Of a stretch of 64,000 nucleotides of DNA, positions 20,590 through 32,808 are shown in pieces. The stretch lies in the NCBI GenBank assembly GCA_038380435.1, contig JAWZYU010000013.1, positions 10,491,901 to 10,555,900 on the forward strand, written 5' to 3'. How positions within the stretch are numbered: position 1 is the stretch's first letter; each line of letters starts with the position of its first letter. The translations under genes were made by a program, and so were the position numbers. The notes below the pieces were generated by a model, which searched no databases, had not been told where the DNA came from, and saw nothing but the letters and a program-made list of their open reading frames with translations. Origin of the DNA: Ryuthela nishihirai. Lineage: Eukaryota; Arthropoda; Arachnida; Araneae; Heptathelidae.

Positions 20590-23460
20590 CTGCCTCATCT
20601 GAGCTGATGTGCTGGCGAAGAGAATAATTGGTCAGTTTTTCGTCTCGTATAGCAAGTAGAAGACCGGTGAGGTGGTCGTCGTCCTGCTCCTTATTTGTGA
20701 TCATCAGAGAGAAGAGAACGGAGCCTAACATCTTTGCACTTTTCGTTCTACTTCGTAGCAACTGAAGAAGGGAATTTTTATAAACCCGAATTTTCCATTA
20801 GGCACTAGCCTAGGGGCGCGAACATAACAGTGTCCATGGTAAACAGGCTCAATGGATAAAAATCGTGAGAATTCTTCTCCAAAAAGACCATCAGAAGTCC
20901 AAAAAGACCCAAATGGAATAAAATTTGATTAGCACATTTCTAACACTGATGGGAAATGATCTGCTAGGTGACGGAATTCCCTTATTAAGCTGATCATGGG
21001 CAACAGGAACGCGTGAAGTGGGGAAAAACATAGACTAGGAAATTAACAAAATAACAAATATCATCGAGAGTGTGCATTTTGTTACACTGATCCCTTAAAA
21101 CTATAACAGATGGACTCAACTGAACGACTGACTGCAAAATGATCGATATGTTCATGAATCGAAAAACCTAAAATGGTGTTACGATTGCTTAATTAATCAA
21201 GGAATGATTAATTCTGTCGGATTCCAGACGATTGTTTTATCGCGCTGCGAGGCAACTCTGCCATCGGATAGTGGATGCTCGGCTGTGAGACGTCCATCAT
21301 ATTGTGTATGCGTGTCCTTGCGGAAAGACTACATTACCGACAGCATGCACGAGGAGGGGATGGACTTCGCCTTACATTCTGAAGGGGAGTGGGCAGAACA
21401 GTTTCTACGTGTTAATGTCACTCGGCTGGATGCAAGCATGCTGGTTTCTTCACACGACATCGAAGCGCAGCCATGGAAATGTCTCTTCTGGAAGAACATC
21501 TCGTATCATTAATCTTGACACTCTGCCTACATCCGCTGGCTCACCAGTCGTATCGAGCAGTTTCTCTTTCTTTTCATTCACCCTTCGCTACACTTATTGT
21601 TTATTCTCTTCCCCTCCACCGCAATTCGTGTGAGCATTGTTTAAAATATTCGTTTGATATAGCCTCTTAAAGTTGACGTCCTTCAGCTTTGCATAGGGGG
21701 AAGATATTAATATAGCAGCTGGGGAGGGGGGAATTATTGAAGGGGCTATTTCCATCACCAAGATTAATCGGAAGTTGAATGATCTAATAAACGACGAGGC
21801 ATGTTTCAAGCGCTAATGATTAAAGTAAGAAGATGTACATTATGTGGCAGCCAAATGCGAGATAAGCAAAAATTCATCTTCAAATAATTAGCGGTGATAA
21901 GAGAAACGTTTGCAGTAAGACTGATACAAAAATAAACCTAAGGATCGGAATCGTTTGAGAAAGATATCCTAAAAACAGATATATTGGAAACTGCTAGTTT
22001 TCCTTTAGTTTAAAATTCCCAAAGAGAGGTTTACGAATGACTTTGATTTCCAAATTAGCGGGCTTCAAGGCAGAGAAACACTTTCCTTCAGTACTTCTAA
22101 GTACTCTTGTGATTAGTATGCTAAACTGCGATGCAAGCGGTTAGTGGTGTTGAAGGAGCAGAATACACCTCCACTTCTCGCCTTCAATTCCGCTAATTTG
22201 TACTAGAACTTTGTGAAGTTTTCCGGGAGCTCATTTGCTCTTTTCAGTATATCGCAATCTCCGCATTATCGGTGACGTAAAAAGTAACTTTAATGACAGT
22301 AAAAAGTTCTTTAATCCCGTCTGTTAGCGCCTAACGCTTTTAAGCGCTAATTAGCTCGGCATGTCCATGGATGAGGGTTGCTTTCTTGCGAAAAACTCTT
22401 TCCCACTCTTTCCTTTTCAGAAATTAACGACTTCCTTAATTGCCGGCCATCGGCGATCCTCTCCTCCCCCCCACCCCCTTCCAGCAACATATTCAACAAA
22501 GGTGATCTCGATTGCCATTGTTTCGATTTGCAACACTAGATCTCTTCTCTCGTGAATCTTATTGATTTTATAACAATCGCCTTGCATCACAATGGCTGCC
22601 GACAATGAGCGAAGCTCTCGCGATGTTCAAGTTGTTGGACGCTGAAGACATTTTGTAATAAGGGATTTTTTTTACTCTCAAACTTCAGCAATATGCCAAA
22701 GAAAATTAAAAAAAACTGCTTTCGCTGAACAAATAAAGATTTAATTCCCTTTTTTAACCCGTCTTTTCAATTAACTGAGCTATTTCCACTTTCGCTCTAT
22801 TCAGCACAATACACTTTAGTTATGAATTACTATCAAAATTTGGGGAACTGAATACTTTCGCATAATGACGAACTTCTTTGACCTTCACAGAGGAGAAACA
22901 CAGAACAGAAGTTTATTTTCGTGTTGGTGCTTAAAGAAAAAACGAAAACTCTTTATCATTTTTGCAGAGGAAAAAAAAGCAAATTTAATAGAGTAGGTTA
23001 ATAATATTTTATTCATTCCAGTTATGTCTAAATCATAATGGGTCACTTGAAAGGAATTCTTCTAAAATGTAAAGAAACCCTTTTACGATAATTGATTCGA
23101 TTCCGTTTCCCTGCTGCATTTCTGCAATTAATTAAAGTATCATGGAGAAGAAGAAAGCTTCATTAGATGAAGGAACGGGCAGGATTTCAAATGATACAAA
23201 CGATGCGAATGGTCTTTGTTCAGAGAGCAAACGCCAGTCACATGACAGTCTCTCTTGGGAATCGAACCAGACTGCCTGTGAAACGAATGTTCAGTGTCCA
23301 TTTGATGAGTGGGAAGCTCTCCATGCTGAATTGGTCTCAAGCAGACGCTGGAAACGCTACAACAGCAAACCGAACACTTTCCACGCGCAATCCAAGATTC
23401 AATCGCACGATATTTTTTCTTCTGTGATTAAGCACGTCGGTCCAAAACGAAAATGGAATG
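20590..23460. other. Unclassified sequence
   Basis: No family assigned. Overlapping frames at 21,204-21,670 and 22,361-22,605 have no family motif or convincing codon pattern. At 23,142-23,510 three frames are open, two on the plus strand and one on the minus. On the minus strand a B-box-like GGTTCGATTCCC near 23,268 hints at a degenerate tRNA-derived repeat, which could explain the open frames better than a gene. Confidence 0.4.
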
Positions 23461-23475
23461 GTTCTTTTCATACTG

Positions 23476-23852
23476 GGGGGGCATGGATGGCTCAATGGGT
23501 AGCGCGTTAGGCTCGTAATCTGCAGTCCCCAGTATAGAGTCGCACCTGGGTCAGTGTTAAGATTTATCTCCGCAACAGAACTCCCCGCCCTGCCCCCGAC
23601 TAGTAACGGACACCGATGGACATGGAAAGGCCGCCGTCCGTCGGACGGATGTTAAACCGTGGGGGAGAGACATACCCTGCATATTAAAGAACAGGCTGGA
23701 TGGCCTTGACGGGAAGCTGCCATCTGTCTCCTAACAGCTGTTCAGTGTGTCCCCTTCCCTAACCTTTTCTGAGCCCTCGGGGTCTTTGTGACCTGGCCAT
23801 TTAGCCCATTGTGTACAAAAATGTGGCGCTCAGAGGTAAAACAATCCAACTC
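23476..23852 (+). mobile_element. SINE-1, full length with target duplication
   Basis: The head contains ATGGCTCAATGGGTAGCGCG (A box). The B-box region is altered (GTATAGAGTCGCACC near 23,533). The body is diverged but complete, ending GAGGTAAAACAATCCAAC. The 10-bp duplication TTTCATACTG is at 23,466-23,475 and 23,853-23,862. Confidence 0.88.
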
Positions 23853-23869
23853 TTTCATACTGCTGGTTA

Positions 23870-25445
23870 TTTTTCTGTTACATGCGTTTTTCTTTATTGT
23901 TGATATGTTTTTGCGAAATGATTTTACGGTATTATTCTATTCATGTTTGAAATAAAAAAAAAACGCAAAGCGAAATAATAAATGTAGAAAAAGTATTTCA
24001 AGGCAGATTGACGTCACATATTCTGTTTGCCTTCCACTCCCGTAAATGGAGACGACGCTGCTGCATTTCAAGTAAACGATTCTTTCAGAACGAATAATTA
24101 AAAAAAAATTGAGGCTTCTCCCAGTCCCTTTGGTGAAGTGACCCAGCCGAAGTGTTCCGCTTCTAGGTAGGAGATCTGAATAGCATGGAAAGGAAGAGCA
24201 GCATATCAGGGGAAAGCGTCGTATGACATCTACAGTGAGTCTGGGAGGAAATCAGGGAGGGAAAGGAAAAGAAGGAGGGAGATGGGGGGGGGGAGGGAGC
24301 AGATGCAGATCAGCTAAGAGCACGAGCACCGGTGGAGGCAACGATACAGGGGATGGTGGAGATAAGAGCCGCTCCTGCTGGCTCACGCACAGCATGCCCG
24401 CAGACATGGCACACAGCGATGCTTGGGCCGGGGCCATTTAGATAATAAACGACTGAGAGCGAGGCTACTGAGGTAGAGAATGCGGAGAATGTCTCTAGAG
24501 TCCTTTTTCCAGTCTGTTAGGGATGAAGTTAAATTTCGTCCTCCTTATCAGCGAGACTCAGTGTCACTCCTTCATTCTCCTCATTGGCCGAAGCCAATGC
24601 CTACGAATCCTAATTTATTTTAAACCTCCTCCTTGTGGGGCAGACGATCACGAAGATTGCTGTCAATATATTTGGCAGGGAATTCGCGGGAGGAGGAGGA
24701 GGGGGGGAGAGAAGTGGACGAGACTGCACGTCTGCATCGTAAATCCGCAGAGAGGAGAAATGCACATTTGGAGCTCAATTTTTAGGGAAAGTATCTGCTG
24801 GATTTTTCGTGCGCGCTTATCAGATTAGGAGGGATATGTGACCACATATTGAAGGGGAACTAATACTGATAAAATTCAAATCCTGAAGGAATCTGAGAAA
24901 AGGAAAATACCTTTCTTAAGCATCAACTGCGTGAACAATGATCACTCCCTCCCCCCCCCCCTCTCTTCATCTTTCTTACTCATCAGGGACGAAAGGCGTC
25001 ACGTGTTGAAAAATAAATACCTAGCCCCGATAATTGTGATCAGTCCTAGTTTCAAACTTCAAAGTCATGAAGACGTGACTTCATTATGGATTTATTTCTC
25101 CAAACGTGCCTGTCCTGAGCAAGCACTGCATTTATCCCCCTGAAGGTCTATTCTAGTTAGATCCTGTTTAACATTCTTCTACTGACTTCATTCTGTTATG
25201 CCAATTTTCTTTAAGCTTTTTCGTGGCTCTATTGGCTAATTTGTAGTTCAGCATGAAGACACAACTAACTGTCTCTCCTTTCGCATTGACTCTTTGTCTA
25301 ACTCATTATTACTTAAACAGTCAAGCCTACCAATACAAAAGTTATTGCGTGAGCATTTATAATCAAAGGAATCACGTTTTCTGCAATCTTGCTTACAAAA
25401 TGATGAGGTTTCGCTACCAGAGCAAATTTGAAAGGGGACCAAACT
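23870..25445. other. Unclassified sequence with G- and C-runs
   Basis: Purine-rich DNA with a G-run lies at 24,243-24,300 and a C-run at 24,950-24,961. The plus-strand frame at 24,223-24,441 is glycine-rich because of the G-runs and is not supported as a gene. Nothing else was recognised. Confidence 0.45.
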
Positions 25446-25520
25446 GTTATACAGGGTGATTCAAAACTTATCGTTCAAATTTAGTGGGGAGGTAGGGAAT
25501 ACGTCAGGAAACCGATTTCA

Positions 25521-25558
25521 CTACGTACGCATGCGCAAATGTACGCATGCGTACGTAG
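25521..25558. repeat. Perfect 15-bp hairpin inside the MITE
   Basis: Arms CTACGTACGCATGCG (25,521-25,535) and CGCATGCGTACGTAG (25,544-25,558) flank an 8-base loop. The left arm directly follows the left TIR. Each arm also contains the palindromes TACGTA and GCATGC. Confidence 0.95.
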
Positions 25559-25644
25559 AGGGCGCTGTGTGTACAAAACCAGTGTACAGCTCGCCCGACC
25601 ACTCCCGCTGTCATCAGTGTACGAGCTGACTTACTAGTGATAAG

Positions 25645-25689
25645 ATGAATCGTTTTACGCATCAAGAGCTAGCGGATATGCATCTTTAA
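25645..25689 (+). pseudogene. Transposase N-terminal remnant in the MITE
   Basis: ATG followed by codons for NRFTHQELADMHL and a stop. A motif F(T)..ELADMH at the N-terminus is what I recall for the DUF4817-type helix-turn-helix domain of some arthropod mariner-like transposases. The rest of the protein is gone. This fits the MITE having arisen from an autonomous element by internal deletion. Confidence 0.5.
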
Positions 25690-26158
25690 TATCTGGAATA
25701 AAAGTCACATTCGTTACCACTTAACTGTACTGTTTCCTTGTGTTCACTTTACTTGTCCATTTTGTTCATGTAGATGACGTTTGCGGACATACTTTCCTAT
25801 GTGAAAGCGGTTTCCTGACGTATTCCCTACCTCCCCACGAAATTTGAACGATAAGTTTTGAATCACCCTGTATAGCCTAATTTTAGTTATAAGGTGTATA
25901 TGCTTATTTTACCACAGCTGCCACAATATTTTACAAAATCCTGGAAGCGATAATTATTGTTCTATTTATTTAATGTTGTCCATTAGAAGTAGATGTGCGA
26001 GTTTAGTAGTTTGAAGGAATCCACAGGCAAGGACATATAGATTGATCCTTACTGTACTGAGCGTCCACCGTTGCAAATAAACGCAGCAGTGAAGGAATAA
26101 CTGATGACAATTCTGAAGTTAAAGTAACCAGAACTTATAATAATAACAAAGATTCAAC

Positions 26159-26231
26159 GATGTTATTTACTTACATGCGATCTCCGTGAGAAATGGCGTC
26201 GTCTACTGGCTATGATTTTCAGATTATAAAA
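26159..26231. repeat. 70-bp repeat, copy outside the LTR
   Basis: The stretch beginning GATGTTATTTACTTACAT and ending GATTTTCAGATTATAAAA recurs at 27,322-27,396, where it interrupts an LTR. The second copy has an extra ACAAATA after TTACAT. Origin unknown. Confidence 0.8.
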
Positions 26232-26235
26232 CCTT

Positions 26236-26300
26236 CTGTATGACAGAGTGGTTAAAAGGCTGCGCCTTGTACGCATCGGGATGCGTTCAACAGAGGAAGG
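26236..26300 (+). other. Weak tRNA-like segment
   Basis: CAGAGTGGTTAAAAGGC resembles an A box and is followed about 40 bases later by ATGCGTTCAACAG, a poor B box. It may be a decayed tRNA-derived SINE head. A cloverleaf is not evident. Confidence 0.3.
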
Positions 26301-26543
26301 CCTCGACGCTCTTTATGAAAAATAGGACACAAGGCGAAACCAATCGCAGAAAGTCGAGACAATCTGATACAGAAAGAAGAAGACAAAAATGCCGCCTTCT
26401 ACAAGTCAAGTAGTAATGCAAAATCAATCACTACAAACGTTTGCGCTGCTACACGAAATGCAAGAGGCCTACACTTTTCAAAGGCATTCTCTACTTTTGT
26501 TTTACCTATTCTCGAATATGCATCGCCTATCTGGTCTCCCCCC

Positions 26544-26748
26544 ATGCTCTCTGACATCAATCTAGATGAACGTCCACGCAGATGGTTTAGCAAGAGACTT
26601 CCTGGATTTGACAACTCAAGTTGCGAGGAACGATTGAAAGTTCTTAATATTCACTCTTTGGAATGGAGGAGTTCGTTTCATGATTTAAAAATCTGCTACA
26701 AAATTATTAACAACCTCATCTATTCAAATCTGGCCAAGCTATTAATTC
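26544..26748 (+). pseudogene. CR1-like ORF2 C-terminal fragment
   Basis: The frame contains DERPRRWFSKRLPGF, followed by EERLKVLNIHSLEWR and FHDLKICYKIINNL. This is the region after the RT catalytic core in CR1/Jockey ORF2 proteins. The recognisable frame actually opens before 26,544 (EYASPIW near 26,510), and the reading frame is cut by the LTR at 26,754. No catalytic residues remain. Confidence 0.75.
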
Positions 26749-26753
26749 ATGTC

Positions 26754-27732
26754 TGTGGTGACCCAAAAAGGTTCCGATCCTGCCGGACTAAGTCAGATGT
26801 GATGACCTGGGTTCGGATCCTGTCCGACTGGGCCAGATGTGATGTCCTCCCTTCTCAGATCTATGGAGACTGAGCCAAACGTCGTGGCCGCCGGAGGACG
26901 ATGCGATTGTTGCTTAATAAATACGTCACCCTCACTTCGGTGAAAAGACAGGTTCGCGGGGTTTTAGGCCCGTGCCACTGCACGCCTTTGATGAAACTGG
27001 TGTTGAATGATGAATAACAACAGTCCATTAATTACTGCACGAGAGTTAGATAGGGACGACACAGTTTTATTTATAATATGTACAGCTACATGCTGGGAAT
27101 GCGCTCAACTCCGTGAGCCTTTGCTGCCTTGCTGCTGCAAACATTAATAATGAGGTGGAGAATCGCACGCTTTGCGAATCCTCACTTTACAGACCTCAAA
27201 ACTCGGCGAAAGGATAACCAACCTTTGCCTACACTGTGGTTCCTTCTGAATCCACAAGAATAAAACAATTTCACACAAGAATCTCGATTCCCGTTTGAAA
27301 TCGATATTCTCGGTTTCAAAGATGTTATTTACTTACATACAAATACGATCTCCGTGAGAAATGGCGTCGTCTACTGGCTATGATTTTCAGATTATAAAAA
27401 TATAAAAATCGGCTTCCTTTGAGTATGGGCGGCGTCCTTCCGACGCTTGTTGACACGACCTTTCGTTCAACGTGCTCGCACCAAAACTAATCCTTCAATC
27501 TCCCTTCTCTAGCCTCCTTGCTGCACTAGCGCTCTAGGTTACTACTATTTACGACCATAAACAACTCCTGGAGCTGGTTTCATTACTCGCATGCAGCCGC
27601 TTTAGACCCTAAAAACAATAACAGTGAGTCATCCCAGCACAAACATTTCCAAGAACACATAAAAATATATACAACAATAAAATACAACAAAAATATATCA
27701 ATAAATAAATAAATATAAAATTCTGGGGGACA
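26754..27732 (-). mobile_element. Solo LTR copy 2 with 5-bp target duplication
   Basis: On the minus strand it begins TGTCCCCCAG and ends GGGTCACCACA. The target duplication ATGTC is at 26,749-26,753 and 27,733-27,737. It is 979 bp, with a poly-T/A rich 5' part, two of the 40-bp terminal units and an extra 70-bp repeat at 27,322-27,396. No internal gag-pol remains, as expected from LTR-LTR recombination. The superfamily cannot be told from the LTR alone. Confidence 0.88.
27322..27396. repeat. 70-bp repeat, copy inside the LTR
   Basis: Matches 26,159-26,231 nearly base for base. The other two LTR copies (near 19,410 and 52,600) lack it, so it is an insertion or captured segment specific to this copy. 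Confidence 0.8.
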
Positions 27733-27865
27733 ATGTCTTGGACCCTAACAGAACAAGAAGGCATCCGCTGTGTATCCATATTCCTCATGCTAGAAGAAAC
27801 TGCAAACATCGTTCCTTCATATGCCGAGTTGGTTCGGGTTTGGAACTCTTGAACTCCTGATGTTG

Positions 27866-28515
27866 TGATATGTCTCCAACTTAATACATTCTCAACGTTC
27901 GACTAAAGCAAGTCGATTTATCTAAATTTTTAACATGCTTCAAGTTTTAATTTTCGTTTACGAACTGTGCTTATATTTTGTTAAAGTGGTTATTACAGCT
28001 TTACAATTGTATCACTTTTTTAACTCTGAGATTTAAATGTAGAGACATCTCCTGTTATAGTTCTTCTCTTCTGCGCTGTTAACTACACTGCAAATATTTC
28101 GTTGTTCCCTTTTAAAATCCTCGCAACTGCTGACCATTCAGCAATCTACTGTTCATATTACACCCTTGTCAATTTGTATTTCATGTTTTCGATATGTATT
28201 GACAGATATTAGTCTAAAGAGAAAAAAACAGTATATAGAGTTCTTACCACTTCTGAACCCCCACTTTGCATCCCGAAGTTGGCCATCAATCAAATATTTC
28301 ATTCTATCATGCACATCAAACAAGTTTCGCATAACATCCTTCAGAATAATGTATTTATCAGCACAGTGTAAGAATATAATACATAGCTAATACATAGTCA
28401 AGTTCCACAAGAGTTAGTATTTAACTCGCAAGTGGATGTTTACAAAACATATATATCCTGCAGTCCCGAGTACATCAATATATATAAATATGTGAACGAA
28501 AAAAGCAATTTCAGC
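27866..28515. other. Unclassified AT-rich sequence
   Basis: No recognised gene or transposon. Short open frames only. Confidence 0.4.
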
Positions 28516-28879
28516 ATCTGTAATATATAAATTTATCTCCTATTACTCATATCTCATTTCAATGCAATCAGTTAATACAGTAAATGAAACATCAGTCGCA
28601 ATCTCCACCGTTCAACAACCTTTTTTTAGTTCTTTAGAGAAATGTGTTTTATTATTTATAATTTTCATGTTATCTGGCAATGAGTTGAATAATTTTAAGC
28701 CACTATAACCATAATATATTTTGAATAACTCTTTGTTTGGTTTTGGAATAAAAAAAATCCTGAGCCACTACTACTCTTTTAAAATATGTATTAATCAGTA
28801 CATCAAATTTGTCCTTATTATGAAATACACGCTTTGCTAAAGCCATTTCGTGTATTTGTTTTAAGTTGAGTATTTCAAG

Positions 28880-31541
28880 TTTTTAGAAACTTTGCTCAGA
28901 CGAGTCGTACTTTCTTTTAAATGTCATAATCTTTACTATATATTTTTGCAATTGCTGCAATTGATTTAAACAACATGAAGATGCTCCTCCCCAAATTAGA
29001 ATTGCATACTGTGTTCTGGAAAAGATTAATGCATAATATACGTTCTTTAAAATTTCCATATTCATCATATCTCTTAAAAGATACATTTTGGGAATTATTT
29101 GTTTGATTTTTAATGCTACTTTTTGAACATGATCATGCCAGGTTAGATAACAGCCGAAATTAACTCCTAAATATTTTAATGCATTAGTACTTTTAATCCT
29201 TGGGCAAGCACAGTTTAAAGACTCAATTTTTTCTTGTTCGAAAAACTTACAATCACTCATATGATAGACTAAATTTCCAAGATCTCTATACTTTCCCCTA
29301 ACAGTATTAAAATACGTATATTTCGTTTTATTTACATTTATTAATAATTTATTTTTTGGAACCAAGTCTGAAATGTTCTTAAGTCTTCAGTAATATTGCT
29401 TAATAGTTCATCATCAGTTTTATCACAGTAAACCAAGGCAGTGTCATCTGCAAACGAAATAATCTTACCTTTGAATTTGGTGTGTAATAGATCGTTCACA
29501 TATATTAAGAATAACTGTGGCCCCAAAACAGAACCCTGTGGAACACCATAACGAATTGATTTTTTTTTACTCAAAACGTCTATTTTGACTTGTTGTATTC
29601 TACCCTTCAAATACGAATCAAACCATCTCAGTAACAGTCCCCTTATATCAATAACCTCTAATTTATTTAATAAAATATCAATAGACAGGGAGTCAAAAGC
29701 TTTAGACATGTCCAGAAACAAGACCACCACTCGTTCATTTTTGTTGAGACCATTATATATTAATTTAACTACTTCAACTGTAGCATCAGCTGTACCTTTA
29801 TTTTTCCTAAACCCGTACTGGTGTTCCGATAGTATAGATATTTAGAAAGGTAATTAGTTAACCTTAAATGCATTAACTTTTCAAATAATTTTAAGAAAAC
29901 AGTTTGTATTGAAATAGGCCTATAATTCTCTACAAGCATTTTATCACCATTTTTATAAATTGGGTAACCAACGAATTCTTAAGCGAAGATGGGAAAAATC
30001 CACCTGCAAGTGACAAATGGTAACACTTCAGTAAAATTCCAGATATGACACTGATCCCTCTCTGTAACATGTAGACTGAGAAGTTATCATCACCTGAAGA
30101 TTTGTTCAATTTAAGCCTAAAGGCTGTCTGAATTAATTCACTTTCACTAATCGGTAACAAGGCCATTGAATTTACTCTGTAGTATTTCACATTGTCCGAT
30201 GTGTTTTCACAGGTGTCTTTCTCTGTAACGTTTTTTATTATCTATAAACTCTGTAACGTTTTAGTATATCTCTGTAACGTTTTAGATCATCTACCACACT
30301 GATGTAATAATCATTAAATGCGTCGGCGATTATCTTTTTATCATTGAAGGTATCGTGTATTCTTTCACCAATTTGGATTTCTTTTAATAGATTTTTATTA
30401 TTATATTTACCAGTTAATTCGTTAATAATTTTCCACTGCTGTTTAGAGTCATTGCCTGCCGAAAGAACTTTATATTTGTAATAGTTATTTTTATCGATTC
30501 TTAATTTATTAGTTAAGCTGTTACAGAGAAGGGTGAATCTATTCTTAATTTCCTTGTATTCCTCATTATTATCTGGACAGCTTTTAAGCCTTTTATATAA
30601 TTTGTTCTTTCGGTAATTAATTGAAGTGTTTCGTCTGTGACCCATGGTTTTAATATTTTCTTTTTATTGTTTGGCAAATATTTCAGTTTTGTACATTCTC
30701 TAACATACATATTAATTTGATCAAAAAGGAGTCGCAATATATTTGATCATAGTTAGTAACATCTGTATCCAACTTCATATTCTTTAATTCAAGTTCTTTA
30801 AAATTAGTAACATATTTTCTATCTTCCTCGGTATCTTTTTCTATTTACGTTTCCTTTTAGCTGTAGCATTACCAAATAATGATCCGTCACGGTCGTTTTA
30901 ATAATTATCGATGTAACTTTCTTAATAGCAGGTAATCTTACAGCAATATGATCAACACATACCCAAAAATCTAGTTGGTTGCGTAATACAATGGATAAAT
31001 CCTAACGTTACTAACATATCACAGTAACTAGAATTAATATTTTTATCTTATAAATCAATATTAAAGTCTCCTATCATTATGACATTTTTATAATTATTTC
31101 GTAGTAATTGAGAGGAAAATTCATCAATAAAACTTTGCTTCTCTAGGCTAAGGGATCTATACACCGAAATAATGTTATAGTCAAAATTACTATCTTAACT
31201 TTCAGAGACACTACATCTGCATTTTTACAATTAAAATCTACTTGAGTAGCTCTTAACTTGGAATTTACAAAAACTAATACCCCACCTGATCTATTTACAC
31301 ATCCACACTGGTAAAATTTGTTAAAACCTTCAATATTATAAAGCATTCGTGTTCTTTGATCCATAACTCTGACAATACATTATATCTGATGAAAGGTCCA
31401 TTAATGATTCTACTAAAATAATCAGTTTTTTCTAATGGATCTAATATTCATACGAGTTATATTACAAATATTATCGTCCTTTGTTACTAGCTGATTTCTT
31501 CTAATTTCATCAATAACTAATTTATCGATCACAACTTCCAT
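28880..31541 (-). pseudogene. Element A ORF2 (endonuclease and reverse transcriptase)
   Basis: It starts at the ATG at 31,541. The endonuclease part shows NITRMNIRSIRKN and, frameshifted, YNIEGFNKFYQCGCVNRSGG with VLVFVNSKL, fitting an APE-type fold. The RT part (29,730-29,341) has FLDMSKAFDS (motif A, catalytic D), YGVPQGSVLGP (motif B) and FADDTALVY (motif C, both catalytic aspartates). The thumb and C-terminal region (29,365-28,883) has LKYLGVNFGCYLTWHDHV and ILIWGGAS. Multiple frameshifts and stops between 31,400 and 29,730 make it inactive. Its role in an intact element is target-primed reverse transcription. Confidence 0.87.
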
Positions 31542-32808
31542 ATTTCAATAGTTTCAAGTCTTCTACTGATCTCATATTTAATACTTTAGAGTTCCTGTCC
31601 TTTCTTAAGTATAGCTTTCCCTCCTTCACCCAGGAGTACATATAATTTTTTTCTCTTTTGATCTTCTTAATTTCAAAGAGCAATTACTTTAATTCAGTAG
31701 CTCGGTGCTCGCCAATATATATGTAATTATTATTTCCAGCTATCTCCAAGTCCTTGTTCCTCAGACCTTTTAGCGATCGCCATTTAGTTATCCATTTATC
31801 CCTTTCTTCTTTGCTATTCATCTTCACAATAATTGATTTCGGTTTATTCGCATTTCTTGCTGGGACTCGATGTGCAACTGTGTATTTTATTTCTTCTTTT
31901 GACATTCTGAGGGCTAAACCAACCTTGGTGACAGTCTCATTTAATTTTCGTCGGAAATTTCCTCAAGTCCGCTTATCTCAATATTTTCTGCTCTACTCCT
32001 TTGCTGTAGATCTCTCATTTGATGTTGTAATTCCATTGCATCTTTTCTGATTCGTTTATTTTTAGTCTCTAGTTTCAGATTTTTCTCCTTAACCTCTTTT
32101 AATTTCTCTAGTTGTATTTTATTTTATTTTATCTGCCATTATTTTGATAAAATCGTCTAGTTTTTTGGAATTAAATTCTGCGCTTTTAACACAGTCTTGA
32201 ATTGCTTATATATGTGTTATCAACTTCTGAATATTATCTGGTGTTATCAACTTCTGAATATTACTATTCATTAAGTCGATCATTTGCTTTTTGAAAGTTG
32301 AGAGTTCATATCTAAGCAATTCAATGATTTCATTATTGTCTTTTGCACTCGTACGAGTCCCATTCACAAAATGACACTTTACCGATTCCCGCCCTGAGTC
32401 AGCGTCGTCGGGAGATAGGGTGCCTGATGCCGCACCCACATTCCCCGTTGAAGGGTCAGAACCACGGACCACACTGCCCGGAAGTGCCGGTTCAAGGACA
32501 GTCCCCACCGCGTTAACGGTAACACGACCTTCTGCTGCTTCTTCATCAGCTCGAATGCAGGCTAGTGCATTGGGAGCCACACTAAGCCTACTTCTACTTT
32601 CTGCTTTATCCTTACAATTTAAACAAAGCCACTTACTTTTTCTATCTTCTGACATCTTTCTATAGTTAGCCTCTCTTATACCAGTGCAGTAGTAATGTAC
32701 ATATCTACTGCATGGTCCATTACACTGCAAAAATTCACTACTTTCTCCAGAGCTAAAATTACACTTCATGCACTCAGGCGCCATCTTGACTGATCTAATC
32801 ATTCCCAT
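31522..32808 (-). pseudogene. Element A ORF1 (PHD finger, nucleic-acid-binding)
   Basis: Residues 13-65 hold a complete C4HC3 PHD-type zinc finger: C13, C16, C29, C33, H38, C41, C62 and C65. A charged linker follows and the first frame ends near 32,206, after a 27-bp tandem duplication (encoding two copies of DNIQKLIT). A frameshifted segment then leads to a conserved block (31,905-31,522) with AHRVPARN, KPKSIIVKMNSKEERDKW and the later KEKNYMYSWVKEGKLYLRK. That block is typical of ORF1 C-termini in arthropod CR1/Jockey-related LINEs. It has one in-frame TAA near 31,690. In intact elements ORF1 coats the element RNA. Confidence 0.8.

Larger units (their letters stand above)
25452..25870 (+). 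mobile_element. Mariner-type MITE with about 70-bp TIRs
   Basis: The left end CAGGGTGATTCAAAACTTAT and the complement of the right end agree over roughly 70 bp with two mismatches. TA dinucleotides lie just outside, as for Tc1/mariner-superfamily insertions. Inside is a 15-bp perfect inverted repeat at 25,521-25,558. A 14-codon remnant at 25,645 resembles the start of a mariner-like transposase. At 419 bp it is a deletion derivative that would need a transposase in trans. Confidence 0.9.
26385..27865 (+). mobile_element. CR1-like retrotransposon 3' fragment split by a solo LTR
   Basis: The plus strand encodes the C-terminal part of a CR1/Jockey-type ORF2. PILEYASPIWSPPML, KRLPGF, LEWRSSFHDLKICYKI and NNLIYSN lie before 26,748. 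RTRRHPLCIHIPHARRN and KHRSFICRVGS resume after 27,737. These correspond to the end of the element at 38.5-41.4 kb. The interruption is an LTR flanked by ATGTC on both sides. Everything upstream of the C-terminal region is missing (5' truncation). Confidence 0.8.

Noticed and set aside
21204..21670. Coding exon candidate from three overlapping plus-strand frames
   Set aside because: All three frames are open over the same bases, none has a recognisable motif, and the region has no conserved context visible here.
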